A program made the position numbers and the translations under genes. Shown here piece after piece: positions 62,402 to 64,000 of a stretch of DNA of 64,000 nt; position 1 is the first letter of the stretch; the number at the start of each line of letters is the position of its first letter. Below the pieces are notes generated by a model that was given only the letters and a program-made list of their open reading frames with translations, was not told the origin of the DNA and made no database searches. Origin of the DNA: Pirellulaceae bacterium (GTDB taxonomy: Bacteria; Planctomycetota; Planctomycetia; Pirellulales; Pirellulaceae); contig BPJU01000003.1 in assembly GCA_026004775.1 (NCBI GenBank), positions 124,001-188,000 on the forward strand, given 5' to 3'.

Positions 62402-64000
62402 ATGCGGCACGCGGGTGAGGCGCTCCAAAAGGCCGAGGCCAGCACGAATGTGGCTCGGCTCGATGGCGACGCTGCGCGCTTGACAAGCGGTACGCTGGCG
62501 CGCGAAATTAGCTATTCGTGGGACATCGGTACGAGACTCGTTGCGGCTTCGGATCCGGATAGTAGCTATACCGCTGGCGTACGATGACTTGGATCGCCTC
62601 GTAAGCATTGACAATCAGGGGACGCCGAACATTCCACGAGTAGTCTTGAATTCCTCATACGATGCTTCGGGCAACCGCACGCGGCTTGCGGCCGTGATCG
62701 ACGGGACGGACGATTTTGTCAATGATTATACGTACGATCTACTCAATCGCATGACCCGAGTCGACCAGTACGGCGTGGCGGGCGGCCATGCGGTGGCCGA
62801 AAAGCGAGTCGATATGGCGTATAACTCGCTGGGGCAGTTTACCCAGATTGTGCGTTATAGTGCTCTTTCCGGTACGCCGTCGGATGAGGTGGCTACTTCT
62901 GTTTACACGTATGATGCCGCGCACCGGTTGGTGGGTTTGTCGCACAATCGAGGCGGCCAGCCGCTTTTTACGCCATACAGTTGGACTTATGATCCGCTGG
63001 ACCGCATCGTCGAGATGGTGAACTCGGACGGAACGAGCGTTTTTACGTACGACCAGACGGATCAGCTTACGGGTGCCGACCATTCCTATCAGACGGACGA
63101 GGCGTACCAGTACGACGCGAACGGCAACCGCACGGGCGGCGGGTATGTTACCGGGAGCAACAACCAGCTTCTGGAGGACGGCACGTATCGGTACGAGTAC
63201 GATGCGGAAGGCAATCGCACGGCGAAGGAAACGATAGCCACAGGCGAGCGTGAAGAGTACACGTGGGACCACCGCAATCGGCTGGTGAGGTTTTTGAGGA
63301 AAGACGCACAAGGCGCCATCGTGCTCGATGTGCATTATTCGTACGACGTATTTGACCGGCGGATAGGCAAGACGGTGGATCCGGACGGGGATGGGCCTCA
63401 AGAGCCGTCGTTTACGTGGTTCGTTTATGACAATCCGTCGGTGGTCACGGGCGCCTCGGATCCGGCTCTTGTGGGAGCGGACCACATTGTGCTGGAGTTT
63501 ACCGGCAGTCAACCGGCTACGCTCAAGTATCGGTATTTGCATGGCCCGGTGGTGGACCAGGTGTTTGCTCGCGAGGACGTGGAGTCCTTATGGCAACCGG
63601 GTGAAGTCTTGTGGGCTTTGGGCGACCACTTGGGCACGGTGCGGGACTTGATCGATAGTAGCGGCAATGTGGTGAACCACCTAAGGTACGAAGCCTTTGG
63701 GCGGATTACATCCGAGACGAACGCGGCGGTGGATTTCTTGTTTGCCTACACCGGCCGCGGGCGCGACGAGGAATCGGGCCTTTTCTACTACCGAGCCCGC
63801 TATTATGACCCTGCCGTCGGCCGTTTTATCAGCGAGGATCCGCTGGGCTTTGCGGCGGGGGATGGAAATTTCTATCGAATGGTCAAAAATAGTCCCTGTG
63901 TCACCACAGATCCGACGGGAAAGCAACAATCCGATCCTTTTTATCGATGGTGGAATCCATGGACATGGCCCGGTATCAGTTGGATTCCCAAGGCAATAGG
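62402..64000 (+). CDS. Rhs protein with YD repeats, second cassette (frameshift near 62575, 3' end outside window)
   Basis: The segment starts as 'TNVARLDGDAARLTSG...SWDIGTRLVAASDPDSSYT' and then shifts by one base at about 62575. From 62580 a second frame runs open to base 64000: 'YDDLDRLVSIDNQGTPN', repeated YD motifs ('YDLLNRMTRVDQYG', 'YDPLDRIVEMVNSDG', 'YEYDAEGNRT'), the core block (97 percent identical to copy 1) and 'RYYDPAVGRFISEDPLGF'. Its tip ('GNFYRMVKNSPCVTTDPTG', then a Trp/Pro-rich run) differs completely from copy 1. YD-repeat shells encapsulate C-terminal toxins. The frameshift may be real decay or a sequencing error. Confidence 0.7.
63291..63864 (+). repeat. Rhs core block, copy 2
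   Basis: Partner of 60071-60644, offset by exactly 3220 bp and gap-free. The bases from 62555 to 63290 between the two homologous blocks (736 bp, YD repeats) are the part missing from copy 1. Confidence 0.9.

Overview
This window looks like chromosomal DNA of a planctomycete, probably a member of the Pirellulales. The evidence is a DUF1559 pseudopilin-like protein, many planctomycete-style coiled-coil, FHA and WD40 proteins, a large surface protein with an 'LEALEDRRLLNA' signature, a ThiD2-like/ThiE fusion, and high GC with long intergenic stretches. No ribosomal RNA or tRNA gene was recognised, so the assignment rests on protein families only.

Layout. 1-3.9 kb: a DUF1573 protein cut by the left edge, a GT39-like membrane glycosyltransferase and a DUF1559 protein, all on the + strand. 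3.9-4.8 kb: a terminal-inverted-repeat element filled with a GC-rich tandem array. 4.8-20.3 kb: a complete 14-gene complex I operon on the - strand, transcribed nuoA to nuoN, with a perfect 9-bp-arm palindrome of CRP/FNR type (TGTGA-N6-TCACA) just upstream of nuoA. 20.4-26.4 kb: a WD40 gene fragment, a DUF433/DUF5615 toxin-antitoxin pair whose toxin frame is interrupted, and several planctomycete secreted, coiled-coil and FHA proteins. 26.5-28.3 kb: a second copy of the inverted-repeat element, carrying a broken DUF559 nuclease gene. 28.5-31.6 kb: an ECF sigma factor with a small Cys/His protein, and an MBL-fold hydrolase. 31.7-37.6 kb: an NAD-dependent epimerase, an active HtrA-like protease next to a degenerate homologue, a ThiD2-like/ThiE fusion and a TPR protein. 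37.8-43.4 kb: clpC with a clear terminator, then an MlaE-MlaF-MlaD lipid transport operon. 43.5-57.8 kb: a PP2C phosphatase, an LptF/G permease, a GGDEF protein with an I-site, a nucleoside deaminase, QueF, an internally duplicated DMT-like transporter, a PIG-L deacetylase, an FtsX/LolD-type ABC pair, a prenyltransferase-fold protein, a thioesterase and ribosomal protein bS18.

57.8-64 kb is an accessory region. It has a 1.4-kb non-coding leader with three AT-rich repeats at 72-74 bp spacing, a surface-protein N-terminus that looks frameshifted at a G8 tract, and two Rhs cassettes. The first lacks all YD repeats through a 736-bp deletion relative to the second, and carries its own C-terminal toxin-like domain (frameshifted at a G7 tract) with a likely immunity gene. 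The second keeps the YD repeats, has a different C-terminal tip and runs off the right edge; its frame is open to base 64000.

The best candidates for something undescribed are the pair of 14-bp inverted-repeat elements with degenerate 8-bp target duplications (one with a DUF559 nuclease remnant), and the Rhs locus with its homopolymer G tracts and deletion cassette. All family assignments come from reading motifs; no database search was run.
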